A stretch of DNA of 6,985 bases from Williamwhitmania sp035530955 (GTDB lineage: Bacteria > Bacteroidota > Bacteroidia > Bacteroidales > Williamwhitmaniaceae). This document shows, one piece after another, positions 1 through 6,562 of the stretch. Where the stretch lies: NCBI GenBank assembly GCA_035530955.1, contig DATKTT010000219.1, positions 1-6,985 on the forward strand. Direction: 5' to 3'. A program made the position numbers and the translations under genes. The first letter of the stretch is position 1; each line of letters begins with the position of its first letter. The notes under the pieces are model-generated. The model had not been told where the DNA came from and did not search any database. It saw only the letters and a program-made list of their open reading frames with translations.

Positions 1-378
1 CTTGCGGCCAGTCAACGGTTCGTTTGCCCTGTTAGCCAGTTCGAATGAGGAGGAGCCGGAAGCAATTACCTGAACGTCTTTAATCTGATCGGCAAACAAT
101 TTTAGGGTAAGGCCTATGTTTTGAATTCGCTGCGCTTCATCGATAAATACAATATTTGCACTACCAACCAGACGCTTTAGTTTGGCAGAGGTGGTATCGC
201 TTAAAAACTCTCTAATATCAGCCTCGTCCCCATTAAATCGAACAATTTTTTTGTCTAACTCCCCTAGTAGTTGCTCAATAAAGGTTGTTTTACCCACCTG
301 CCTTGGGCCAAATACGATGAGTATCTTCCCCCTGAAGAGCCAGTTTTTTATGTTAGAACTGAATTCACGAACTATCAT
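1..378 (-). CDS. AAA_14/DUF4143-family ATPase, N-terminal part (runs off left edge)
   Basis: Reading the minus strand from the ATG at 378 gives 126 codons open to the window edge, so the 3' part is missing. Residues 24-32 (GPRQVGKTT) are a Walker A P-loop. Residues 76-81 (IVFIDE) are a Walker B with the catalytic acid pair and lead into AQRI. ASGSSS at 106-111 sits where sensor 1 is expected, and EPLTGRK at 120-126 matches the conserved PLxGR stretch of this family. The family consists of P-loop ATPases of about 380-450 residues with a C-terminal DUF4143 domain. They are abundant in Bacteroidota, often in variable regions, and their cellular role is mostly unknown. The start is chosen as the first ATG; an in-frame TGA lies at 399-397, leaving only a TTG at 396 as an alternative. 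No Shine-Dalgarno is visible, as is usual for the phylum. The gene is divergent from thiL and has its own candidate promoter. The family call is firm; no function is claimed. Confidence 0.9.
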   Translation of the reverse strand, partial: MIVREFSSNIKNWLFRGKILIVFGPRQVGKTTFIEQLLGELDKKIVRFNGDEADIREFLSDTTSAKLKRLVGSANIVFIDEAQRIQNIGLTLKLFADQIKDVQVIASGSSSFELANRANEPLTGRK

Positions 379-397
379 AGCTGTCGTGTTATCCAAT

Positions 398-428
398 CAA
401 AAATAGGCTAAAAATTATAAAAGCGCAA
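398..428 (-). promoter_or_regulatory. Candidate Bacteroidota promoter for the AAA ATPase gene
   Basis: On the minus strand, positions 405-398 read TATTTTTG, an exact match to the TAnnTTTG -7 box. A TTG at 428-426 lies 20 bases upstream, a fitting spacing for the -33 element. Transcription would start roughly at 390-394, giving a leader of about 12-16 bases before the ATG at 378. The region is AT-rich, so a chance match is possible, but position and spacing both fit. Confidence 0.5.
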
Positions 429-520
429 TTATATATAATAATATGCGTATTAAATCGCAAATACTTATAGATGCTCTCAGCATTGCACCATTCGTTGAGT
501 TTTACAACTTCATGAACGAC

Positions 521-553
521 TTTAAAATATATTCGTCCAAACCCATATCTTTG
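521..553 (+). promoter_or_regulatory. Candidate Bacteroidota promoter for thiL and the downstream genes
   Basis: Positions 546-553 read TATCTTTG, an exact match to the TAnnTTTG -7 box. A weak -33 element, TTTA at 521-524 (consensus TTTG), lies 21 bases upstream. Transcription would begin near 558-560, leaving an AT-rich leader of only about 10 bases before the thiL ATG at 570. No TPP-riboswitch core and no obvious operator lie between this box and the start codon. Confidence 0.55.
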
Positions 554-569
554 CACAAAATATATCTAC

Positions 570-1604
570 ATGGCTGAAAAGAGAAGAAGAACGGAGATAT
601 CGACTTTGGGCGAATTTGGGCTAATCGATCACCTTACAAAGGAGTTTAAACCATCACAACCAACTACGCTTAAAGGTGTGGGCGACGACTGTGCGGTAAT
701 CTCCGCTGGCGACAATCTGATGGTAATAACTACCGATTTACTGCTGGAAGGAATTCACTTCGATTTAACCTACTCTCCCTTGCGCCATCTGGGTTACAAA
801 GCAGTAGTGGTGAATATCTCCGACGTATATGCCATGAATGCAAAACCAACACAGATTACCGTTTCGGTAGGTGTGTCGGCAAAGCTCTCGGTGGAGGACC
901 TCGAGGAACTTTATTCTGGTATCCACATGGCCTGTGAACGATACAACGTGGATCTTGTGGGTGGTGATACCTCCGCATCACTAACAGGGCTCTGCATCAG
1001 CATAACGGCAATAGGTGAGGTTAGTAAAGAAAGCATTACCTATCGCTCCGGTGCAAAGGTCAACGACCTTATTTGCGTTTCGGGTAACTTGGGTTCTGCC
1101 TACATGGGTCTTCAGATACTGGAGCGTGAGAAGCGAGTTTTTCAGGCCACCGGCATGGAACAACCAAAGTTGGAGGGATACGACTACGTGCTGCAGCGTC
1201 AGCTAAAGCCTGAGGCTAAGCAGAGCACCATTGAGATGCTTCGCGAAGCGGGAGTGAGACCATCGGCTATGATTGACATCTCCGACGGGCTATCGTCCGA
1301 TCTGAAGCACATTTGCAAGCAGTCGGGCGTGGGATGCCGCGTTTACCTAGAAAAAATTCCCATTGCTGCTGATACCTTTAAGGTTTGTGAGGAGATGAAC
1401 TTTGATGCCGTAACAGCCGCCCTCAACGGTGGTGAGGATTACGAGCTGCTCTTCACCATTCAGCAAAGCGACTTCGATAAGATTAAGAATCTTTCGGGAG
1501 TGGACTTTATTGGCCATATTACCGGAGCTTCCACGGGTGAATTCTTGGTTACCCCCGACGGCCGAGACATTGAGCTAAAGGCTCAAGGCTGGGTGGCTTA
1601 CTAA
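570..1604 (+). CDS. thiL: Thiamine-monophosphate kinase
   Basis: ThiL phosphorylates thiamine monophosphate with ATP to form thiamine diphosphate, the active cofactor, in the cytoplasm. The 344 residues match the family's usual length. Family motifs appear in order: GVGDDCAV at 36-43 and the D-L-L-L-E-G-I-H-F-D stretch at 56-65, both in the ATP/Mg-binding N-terminal AIRS-like domain; NISDVYAMNAKP at 82-93, corresponding to the usual NxSDxxAMGA; VGGDTS at 130-135; DISDGLSSDL at 236-245; and GGEDYELLFT at 287-296, with the last two in the C-terminal domain. The family often has G where N90 stands in the AMNA motif, a minor variant. The ATG at 570 lies about 10 bases after a predicted transcription start. 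The flippase gene begins 16 bases after the stop, so thiL appears to be first in a transcript that continues into glycan genes. No other thiamine gene is in view. Confidence 0.95.
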   Translation: MAEKRRRTEISTLGEFGLIDHLTKEFKPSQPTTLKGVGDDCAVISAGDNLMVITTDLLLEGIHFDLTYSPLRHLGYKAVVVNISDVYAMNAKPTQITVSVGVSAKLSVEDLEELYSGIHMACERYNVDLVGGDTSASLTGLCISITAIGEVSKESITYRSGAKVNDLICVSGNLGSAYMGLQILEREKRVFQATGMEQPKLEGYDYVLQRQLKPEAKQSTIEMLREAGVRPSAMIDISDGLSSDLKHICKQSGVGCRVYLEKIPIAADTFKVCEEMNFDAVTAALNGGEDYELLFTIQQSDFDKIKNLSGVDFIGHITGASTGEFLVTPDGRDIELKAQGWVAY

Positions 1605-1624
1605 TGTTAAGGATAATTGTATGA
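1604..1624 (+). other. Possible 6-codon coupling mini-ORF between thiL and the flippase gene
   Basis: The thiL stop overlaps an ATG (TAATG, 1602-1606). This ATG opens a six-codon frame (MLRIIV) whose TGA at 1622-1624 overlaps the flippase start (ATGA, 1621-1624). Ribosomes finishing thiL could restart here and then again at 1621, a translational relay. Nothing suggests a functional peptide. Such a short frame may be chance; it is recorded because a second one of the same length lies at 4298-4318. Confidence 0.2.
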
Positions 1625-3084
1625 TAAACCAGGAGCTGAGAGATAAGACTATCCGGGCAACGGTTTGGAACCTTGTTGAGAAGTTAGGTGTTCTTGGAAT
1701 TGGGCTGATCATAAATATTATTCTGGCCCGACTGCTTTCGCCAACCGAGTATGGTTTAATTGGCAACATTGCCATTTTTACCGTCATTGCCAACACTTTT
1801 CTCGATAGCGGTTTTGGTGCTTCGCTTATTCAAAAACAGAAGACTAGCCAGATAGACTACTCCACCATCTTTTTCTTCAACTTGGGAATAGGTGTGGCGC
1901 TCTATGGTATTTTGTTTACCATTGCCCCATGGGTTGCCGGCTATTTTCAGCAACCCATACTGAAATCGCTACTCCGAGTTGTGGGGCTAATGCTAATATT
2001 CAACAGCTTTGGGCTTATTCAGGCCACCCTTTTTACAAAGAACCTCAATTTTAAAACTCAATCGAAGGCGGCATTAGTTTCCAACTTACTTTCTGGAGTT
2101 ATTGCTGTTTCCATGGCTTTCTTGGGATTTGGAGTATGGAGTTTGGCCGTTCAGCTTCTCAGTGCGGTGATCTTTAAAACGACACTACTTTGGTATTTCT
2201 CCGACTGGCGCCCAACCCGGCAATTCAGTTTTCAATCGTTGAGGAGTCTCTTTGGATTTGGGTCAAATATTTTGTTTTCTAGCCTTCTCGAAAATATTTA
2301 CCAGAGTGCCTTTTCCTGGATTATTAACAAGCGGTTTTCCATTCAAAGCCTAGGATTCTACACGCAGGCAAAGAAGCTGCAGGAGATACCGGTACTCATA
2401 CTATCAAATGTAATTGGTGGGGTAACATTTCCAGCAATGGCCACCATACAGGATGACAATGTGAAGTTGAAGCAGACCTACAAAAAGATTCTTCAGCTGC
2501 AGGTATTTGTCAACTTTCCAATTATGCTTGGGCTCATGGTGATGGCCAAGCCGGTAGTGGCAATTTTGCTAACGGCCAAGTGGCTCCCTTCCGTTCCGTT
2601 TATTCAGCTGCTGGCACTAGCCGGAATGCTATACACGCTTCAAACAACCAATCTCAACATACTCAAAGTCAAAGGTCGTTCCGACCTTTACTTGAAGTTG
2701 GAAATTGTGAAAAAGATAATGGGTGTTGCTCTAATAATCGTGGGGCTATTCTGGGGGATTTACGGGCTAGTTGTCAGCTTAGTTGTTTCTGCCTATATCT
2801 CTTACCTAATCAACAGCTATTACTCCGGCAAGCTAATAGGCTATCCGGTAAAGGAGCAGCTCATCGACCTTGCACCTTACCTACTCGCGAGCGTTATAAT
2901 GGCCGGAGCCGCATATGGCATAAAGTTGGTTGTGCCTTTTGGCGATATAGGAATGTTGCTTTGCCAGGGTAGCGTTGCTGTTGCAACCTATTTTTTAGTT
3001 TCTTTGCTATTACGGTTAGACGCTATTGACGAACTGAAAACCATAGTTGGATCACTTTCAAACAAAATACGAAATGGAAAGTAG
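1621..3084 (+). CDS. Polysaccharide flippase, Wzx/TuaB-like (MOP superfamily)
   Basis: This 487-residue, strongly hydrophobic protein is an inner-membrane transporter of the polysaccharide branch of the MOP/MATE superfamily (Polysacc_synt_3, TuaB/WzxC-like). Its expected job is to move a lipid-linked oligosaccharide from the cytoplasmic to the periplasmic face. The N-terminal signature is clear: R-A-T-V-W-N at 12-17, a first membrane segment at about 20-38 ending in ILARLLSPTEYGL, then a second at 44-64 with FLDSGFGASLIQ. Further hydrophobic stretches lie near 82-104, 113-131, 148-190, 254-272, 288-317, 325-345, 356-398 and 418-474, consistent with 12-14 helices. The family motif around Y-T-Q-A-K-K-L-Q-E-I-P (247-257) is present. 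The tail is basic (NKIRNGK). The ATG at 1621 follows thiL by 16 bases, and the 3' end overlaps the next gene by 11 bases, pointing to co-transcription and coupled translation. The substrate cannot be told from sequence, but the neighbours suggest a glycan with an aminosugar. Confidence 0.9.
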   Translation: MINQELRDKTIRATVWNLVEKLGVLGIGLIINIILARLLSPTEYGLIGNIAIFTVIANTFLDSGFGASLIQKQKTSQIDYSTIFFFNLGIGVALYGILFTIAPWVAGYFQQPILKSLLRVVGLMLIFNSFGLIQATLFTKNLNFKTQSKAALVSNLLSGVIAVSMAFLGFGVWSLAVQLLSAVIFKTTLLWYFSDWRPTRQFSFQSLRSLFGFGSNILFSSLLENIYQSAFSWIINKRFSIQSLGFYTQAKKLQEIPVLILSNVIGGVTFPAMATIQDDNVKLKQTYKKILQLQVFVNFPIMLGLMVMAKPVVAILLTAKWLPSVPFIQLLALAGMLYTLQTTNLNILKVKGRSDLYLKLEIVKKIMGVALIIVGLFWGIYGLVVSLVVSAYISYLINSYYSGKLIGYPVKEQLIDLAPYLLASVIMAGAAYGIKLVVPFGDIGMLLCQGSVAVATYFLVSLLLRLDAIDELKTIVGSLSNKIRNGK

Positions 3085-4201
3085 AGAGGATAAACCCATT
3101 TTAGTAACACAACCCGAGCTGCCACCCCTAGAGGAGTTTCATGAGCTACTGAAGGATATTTGGACTACCAAATGGCTCACCAACAATGGGAAATATCACC
3201 AAGCCTTAGAGAGCGAACTGGCCAAGTTTCTTGGCGTTCCCTACATTAGCCTCTTTTCCAATGGGACCATGGCCTTAATTACCGCTCTTCAAACGCTGCG
3301 TATCACTGGAGAGGTGATAACTTCACCCTACAGCTTTGTGGCCACCACGCACGCCCTGCACTGGAATGGAATAAAGCCCATATTCTGCGACGTTGAGCCA
3401 GACTTTTTCAACCTCGATCCCAGAAAAATTGAGGCAGCCATCACGCCAAAAACCACCGCCATTCTTCCGGTGCACGTGTATGGCAATCCATGCAAGGTGG
3501 ATGAGATTGCAAAAATTGCAGATACATATGGGCTAAAGGTGATTTACGATGCCTGCCATGCCTTTAACGTTAAAATAGGTGGCCAATCGGTGATGAACTT
3601 TGGCGACCTCTCCGTGCTGAGCTTCCACGCAACCAAGGTATACAACACCATTGAGGGTGGAGCTATTATTTGTCACGATGAGAAAACGAAGAAGCGTATA
3701 GATTATCTCAAGAATTTTGGCTTTGCCGATGAGGTAACGGTTGTGGCTCCCGGAATCAACGCCAAGATGAACGAGATTCAGTCGGCCTATGGGTTGCTGC
3801 AGCTGAAGTATGTGGAGGAGGCCATTGAAAAGCGCAAGGCTGTTGCAGATCGATACCGTGAGCAACTTGCCAATATCACCGGAATTAGGGTTCTTCAAGA
3901 TATGGAAGGTGTTCAGCACAACTATCCTTACTTCCCCATTCTCATAGACCACAATGACTTTGGCACCACCCGCGACGAGGTATACGAAAACCTAAAGCAA
4001 TACAACATTTTTGGGCGTAGGTATTTTTACCCCCTCATCAGCCAGTTTCCAACCTACCGTGGGCTACCATCGGCATCGGCCGATAACCTACCCGTGGCAG
4101 AGCAGGTGGCAAACCAGGTGCTCTGTTTGCCCATATACCCGCAGCTGCCATTAGAAAAGGTGGATAAAATAGCTAGGATAATAAAATCACAAAAGAGTTA
4201 A
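3074..4201 (+). CDS. DegT/DnrJ/EryC1/StrS-family sugar aminotransferase (VioA-like)
   Basis: A PLP-dependent transaminase of 375 residues that converts a nucleotide-linked keto-sugar to an aminosugar, probably with glutamate as donor. With the ATG at 3074 as residue 1, SNGTMALITAL at 62-72 is the phosphate-binding segment, Y-D-A-C-H-A-F at 158-164 supplies the aspartate (D159) for the PLP ring nitrogen, and SFHATK at 183-188 carries the Schiff-base lysine K188, followed by EGGA. The N-terminus (VTQPELPPLEEF, then TTKWLTNNG) and the later NEIQSAYGLLQL stretch resemble from memory VioA-type enzymes that make dTDP-4-amino-4,6-dideoxyglucose; that substrate is an inference. A longer reading begins at a TTG (3047). 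I prefer 3074 because it is an ATG and gives an 11-base overlap with the flippase (ATGGAAAGTAG) and the usual family N-terminus. No acetyltransferase (VioB-type) gene follows, so the amino group may be left free or modified by a gene elsewhere. Confidence 0.92.
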   Translation: MESREDKPILVTQPELPPLEEFHELLKDIWTTKWLTNNGKYHQALESELAKFLGVPYISLFSNGTMALITALQTLRITGEVITSPYSFVATTHALHWNGIKPIFCDVEPDFFNLDPRKIEAAITPKTTAILPVHVYGNPCKVDEIAKIADTYGLKVIYDACHAFNVKIGGQSVMNFGDLSVLSFHATKVYNTIEGGAIICHDEKTKKRIDYLKNFGFADEVTVVAPGINAKMNEIQSAYGLLQLKYVEEAIEKRKAVADRYREQLANITGIRVLQDMEGVQHNYPYFPILIDHNDFGTTRDEVYENLKQYNIFGRRYFYPLISQFPTYRGLPSASADNLPVAEQVANQVLCLPIYPQLPLEKVDKIARIIKSQKS

Positions 4202-4235
4202 TAAGCCCCAATATTTACAAAATTCAGGGAAAGGA

Positions 4236-4264
4236 AAACAAGGTTAGTATTACAAATCTTGTTT
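4236..4264. repeat. Short inverted repeat in the 116-base gap after the aminotransferase gene
   Basis: AAACAAG at 4236-4242 pairs perfectly with CTTGTTT at 4258-4264 around a 15-base AT-rich loop. The 7-bp stem has only two GC pairs and no following T-run, so it is a poor terminator. It might be a processing site, an operator or chance. I see no good TAnnTTTG box in this gap, so the downstream glycosyltransferase is probably read from an upstream promoter. Confidence 0.25.
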
Positions 4265-4297
4265 CAGAATATGAGATATTTAAGTGAAATAGTTGCA

Positions 4298-4318
4298 ATG
4301 GAAATTCTTTTCATTTAA
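4298..4318 (+). other. Possible 6-codon mini-ORF ending on the family 2 glycosyltransferase start
   Basis: An ATG at 4298 opens a six-codon frame (MEILFI) whose TAA at 4316-4318 overlaps the glycosyltransferase ATG (TAATG, 4316-4320). This would allow ribosomes to terminate and restart on the gene. It has the same length and role as the frame at 1604-1624. No peptide function is suggested. Confidence 0.2.
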
Positions 4319-5286
4319 TGACAGACCAAGAGCTTGTTACCGTAAGTGTTCTCATGACAACTTACAATCATGGGCGGTTTATTGAGGAGGCCATTCAGGG
4401 AGTATTAATTCAGCAATATTCCTTTAGGGCTGAATTTATTATTGCTGATGATGCTTCGTTGGACAACAATCAGAGTTTGATAGCCAAACTATCAGACAGA
4501 TATCCTGAATTACTAAATCCAATCTTAAGGAAAAAGAATATTGGTGCACACCTAAATTGGAACGATGCCTTGACCCGATCGGAAGGCAAATACATTGCCA
4601 TTTGTGAAGGCGACGATTTCTGGAACTCCCCAGAAAAGCTCCAAAAACAGGTGGATATTTTAGAAGCCAACCCCGAGGTTGGGTTGGTATTCTCCAACTT
4701 CAATATCAAGGAGAAGCACCGCACAATAAGGAGAGTGCTCAAAACTGTTCCCTCTTGCATTGATAAGCCCGATGAGCTATTGATAAGCAATCCCATTGCC
4801 ACCTGCACAATTGTGTGCCGACGTGACTTGCTAAACGAAGCACAGGCACTACTGGGTGAAAGGAGGTTTGCCATGGGTGACTATCCAATTTGGCTCTACA
4901 TTGCCCAAAAATCGAAATTAGCTTACATTGATGAGCCTTTTGCCACTTACCGTATTGTGGGAGGTTCAGCCACCAATCAGGGCTACCACAGGCAGCTGGC
5001 ATTTCTGGAATCGCAGCAGGAGGTAAAAGAGTTCTTTATGGAGCGTTTTTCCTACAGTGAACCTGTTCAGCAAAGGGTGAAGTTGGAATACCTTCAAAAG
5101 AAGTTGATGCTTTGCTTTCTGACCAATAAAAGGGACGAGCTGGACAAGTGTGCCAAAAGTTTAACGTTGCTGAAGGGTAAACTTACGCTACGAGAAAGAA
5201 TTTACGCTATTGCTAGTAGAATTCTTGTAGTTTCAATGTTGCTTAAAAAGTATCATAACCTATATCATAAATTTAGACAGAATTAA
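4318..5286 (+). CDS. Family 2 glycosyltransferase (GT-A fold)
   Basis: A 322-residue cytoplasmic or membrane-peripheral transferase that adds a sugar from a nucleotide donor to a growing glycan, with inversion of configuration as known for GT2. The N-terminal strand VSVLMTTYNHGRF (8-20) and I-I-A-D-D-A-S (41-47) form the nucleotide-binding start of the fold. CEGDDFW at 96-102 is the metal-binding DxD-like motif. FAMGDYPIWLYIA at 184-196 is a good candidate for the acceptor/catalytic-base segment (D188). Residues after about 230 are helical and basic with one hydrophobic stretch near 305-319 (IYAIASRILVVSMLL begins it), possibly a membrane-association helix. The gene sits 116 bases after the aminotransferase. 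Its body has base composition like the upstream genes, but the last 60 or so bases are very AT-rich (15 G/C in 5221-5280). Donor and acceptor are not predictable. No promoter of its own is evident. Confidence 0.9.
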   Translation: MTDQELVTVSVLMTTYNHGRFIEEAIQGVLIQQYSFRAEFIIADDASLDNNQSLIAKLSDRYPELLNPILRKKNIGAHLNWNDALTRSEGKYIAICEGDDFWNSPEKLQKQVDILEANPEVGLVFSNFNIKEKHRTIRRVLKTVPSCIDKPDELLISNPIATCTIVCRRDLLNEAQALLGERRFAMGDYPIWLYIAQKSKLAYIDEPFATYRIVGGSATNQGYHRQLAFLESQQEVKEFFMERFSYSEPVQQRVKLEYLQKKLMLCFLTNKRDELDKCAKSLTLLKGKLTLRERIYAIASRILVVSMLLKKYHNLYHKFRQN

Positions 5287-5306
5287 ACGTAATAATGAAT
5301 TTCGAT

Positions 5307-5339
5307 TTTGGTATGATGAAATTATTAATGTTAATTTAG
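5307..5339 (+). promoter_or_regulatory. Weak candidate promoter before the family 4 glycosyltransferase
   Basis: TTTG at 5307-5310 could be a -33 element, followed after 21 bases by TAATTTAG at 5332-5339, one mismatch from TAnnTTTG. Transcription would start near 5344, about 24 bases before the ATG at 5368. An exact -7 match (TATTTTTG, 5356-5363) lies closer, but using it would give an essentially leaderless message and it has no clear -33 partner. The 81-base gap is very AT-rich, so chance matches are likely. Confidence 0.3.
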
Positions 5340-5367
5340 TTAAGAATTACCTTAATATTTTTGTATA

Positions 5368-6492
5368 ATGGATAACCTAAATAGTAAGATCTTTTTTGTC
5401 TCATTCTGGAATCCCACCCCAGAAAATCCTGGGAAAGGAATATTTATTCATGAACAGGCGATAGTACTATCGCAAACATTTCAAAATTTCTACTTTATTG
5501 AGGTAAACATAGGCACAAATGGTAATAAAATATTTGAAATCACGTCAGAACTAAACTCTTTTGGTAAAGGGCATAGATTGAAAATCACTATTAGTTCGTT
5601 GTTTTGGAAAATAATTTATCAGATACCGAAATTTAGCGAAGTAATAATATGGAATGAAATAAATAAACATAAGTTGCAGGGAAATATTCACATTATTCAC
5701 GCAAACGTTGTTTTCCCTGGTGGAGTTGTTTGTTTAGGATTAGCAAAAAAGGCTAAGGCTAGATTAATAATTTCTGAGCATTGGTCTAAAGTTAATCTTA
5801 AGATTAGAAATCCCTACTGGGGTTACCAAATAAAGAAAACATATAATTCAGCAGAAACAGTAATTTGTGTTTCTGATTGGCTGAAGCATTTAATTCAAGA
5901 GATTTCACCTCAAGCCAACATTAGTATTATCCCCAATATTGTTTCAACTGAATATTTTTATCCAAAAACATCAAGTAAAGCAAGTAATGAATATTGCTTC
6001 TGCTGTGTTGCCACATGGGAACTACCTAAAAGGTTAGACCTCATAATTGCCTCTTTGAAGGAATTTGCAATGGAAAGTGATAAAAAAATTATTTTAAATA
6101 TTGTTGGTGAAGGTTCTCAGTTAAAGCAAGTTGATGAAGATGATTTGTTCAATAATTTTTTGGTCAAGAAGTTAGGGTATCTCAACAAAGTGACTCTGGG
6201 TGAAATACTCCGATCCTCTGACTATTTTATACACGCTTCAAATATTGAAACTTTTTCTATTGTGGTGGCAGAGGCATTGTCTTGTGGTCTACCAGTTATT
6301 GCTTCAAGCGTGGGAGCGTTACCTCAAATCATTAATATCGATAATGGAATTCTTTGTAATAATACCATTAAAGATTGGATTAACGGAGTCAGAACCATTG
6401 TTTCTAATAAATATAACAAGCGCACTATATGCGAAAACTCTAAGATATACAGTCCAGATAACTTTGTTAAACAAATAAGCAACTTGTACTGA
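5368..6492 (+). CDS. Family 4 glycosyltransferase (GT-B fold)
   Basis: A 374-residue retaining glycosyltransferase of the GT4 type, expected to act at the cytoplasmic face of the inner membrane on a lipid-linked glycan. The N-terminal acceptor half begins with KIFFVSFWNPTPENPGKGIF (7-26) and includes I-H-A-N-V-V-F-P-G-G (110-119) and SEHWSK (136-141). The C-terminal donor half carries ATWELPKRLD (215-224), in place of the usual G-R-L-x-x-x-K-G stretch, NIVGEGS (244-250), and the EX7E pair E294/E302 in I-E-T-F-S-I-V-V-A-E, followed by ALSCGLPVIASSVGALPQII. All core elements are present, so the enzyme should be active; the donor sugar is unknown. The gene is clearly AT-richer than thiL and the aminotransferase (15 and 16 G/C in the 60-base stretches at 5641 and 6061, against 28 at 901 and 33 at 3301), hinting at a different origin. 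It is the last plus-strand gene before the terminator. Confidence 0.9.
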   Translation: MDNLNSKIFFVSFWNPTPENPGKGIFIHEQAIVLSQTFQNFYFIEVNIGTNGNKIFEITSELNSFGKGHRLKITISSLFWKIIYQIPKFSEVIIWNEINKHKLQGNIHIIHANVVFPGGVVCLGLAKKAKARLIISEHWSKVNLKIRNPYWGYQIKKTYNSAETVICVSDWLKHLIQEISPQANISIIPNIVSTEYFYPKTSSKASNEYCFCCVATWELPKRLDLIIASLKEFAMESDKKIILNIVGEGSQLKQVDEDDLFNNFLVKKLGYLNKVTLGEILRSSDYFIHASNIETFSIVVAEALSCGLPVIASSVGALPQIINIDNGILCNNTIKDWINGVRTIVSNKYNKRTICENSKIYSPDNFVKQISNLY

Positions 6493-6525
6493 TTTTTAGT
6501 TTGATTCTATTAACTCGAAAACAAA

Positions 6526-6556
6526 AAAGAGGGGAGGCTAGATTGCCTCCCTCTTT
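6526..6556. terminator. Bidirectional hairpin terminator between convergent genes
   Basis: AAAGAGGGGAGGC (6526-6538) pairs with GCCTCCCTCTTT (6545-6556): a 12-bp GC-rich stem with one bulged G and a six-base loop. On the minus strand it is followed by TTTTTTGTTTT, an excellent intrinsic terminator only 6 bases beyond the T9SS cargo stop. On the plus strand it is followed by the T-rich CATTCTTTATTT and lies 33 bases after the family 4 glycosyltransferase stop. It closes both transcripts and marks the end of the glycan gene run. Confidence 0.9.
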
Positions 6557-6562
6557 CATTCT

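Noticed and set aside
182..406. Plus-strand 74-codon frame.
   Set aside because: It is the antisense of the ATPase gene, whose minus-strand frame carries Walker A and B motifs.
461..500. Minus-strand GGTGC...GCTGAGAGC, reminiscent of the 5' half of a TPP riboswitch near thiL.
   Set aside because: It is on the strand opposite to thiL, and the required second conserved half (ACCTGAT...GATAATACC type) is absent downstream on that strand.
443..577. A 44-codon plus-strand frame (starting MRIKSQILID) whose stop overlaps the thiL start.
   Set aside because: It spans the likely thiL promoter, resembles no family I know, and would not be translated from a transcript starting near 558.
3047..3073. 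Upstream nine-codon extension of the aminotransferase beginning at TTG 3047.
   Set aside because: It starts with a TTG inside the flippase gene; the ATG at 3074 gives the usual N-terminus and a tidy 11-base overlap.
3533..3952. Minus-strand 139-codon frame.
   Set aside because: It is antisense to the aminotransferase core that holds the PLP aspartate and lysine motifs; no family features are seen in the frame itself. The same holds for the minus-strand frames at 4470-4874 and 4739-5002 and the plus-strand frames at 2580-2972 and 6200-6478.
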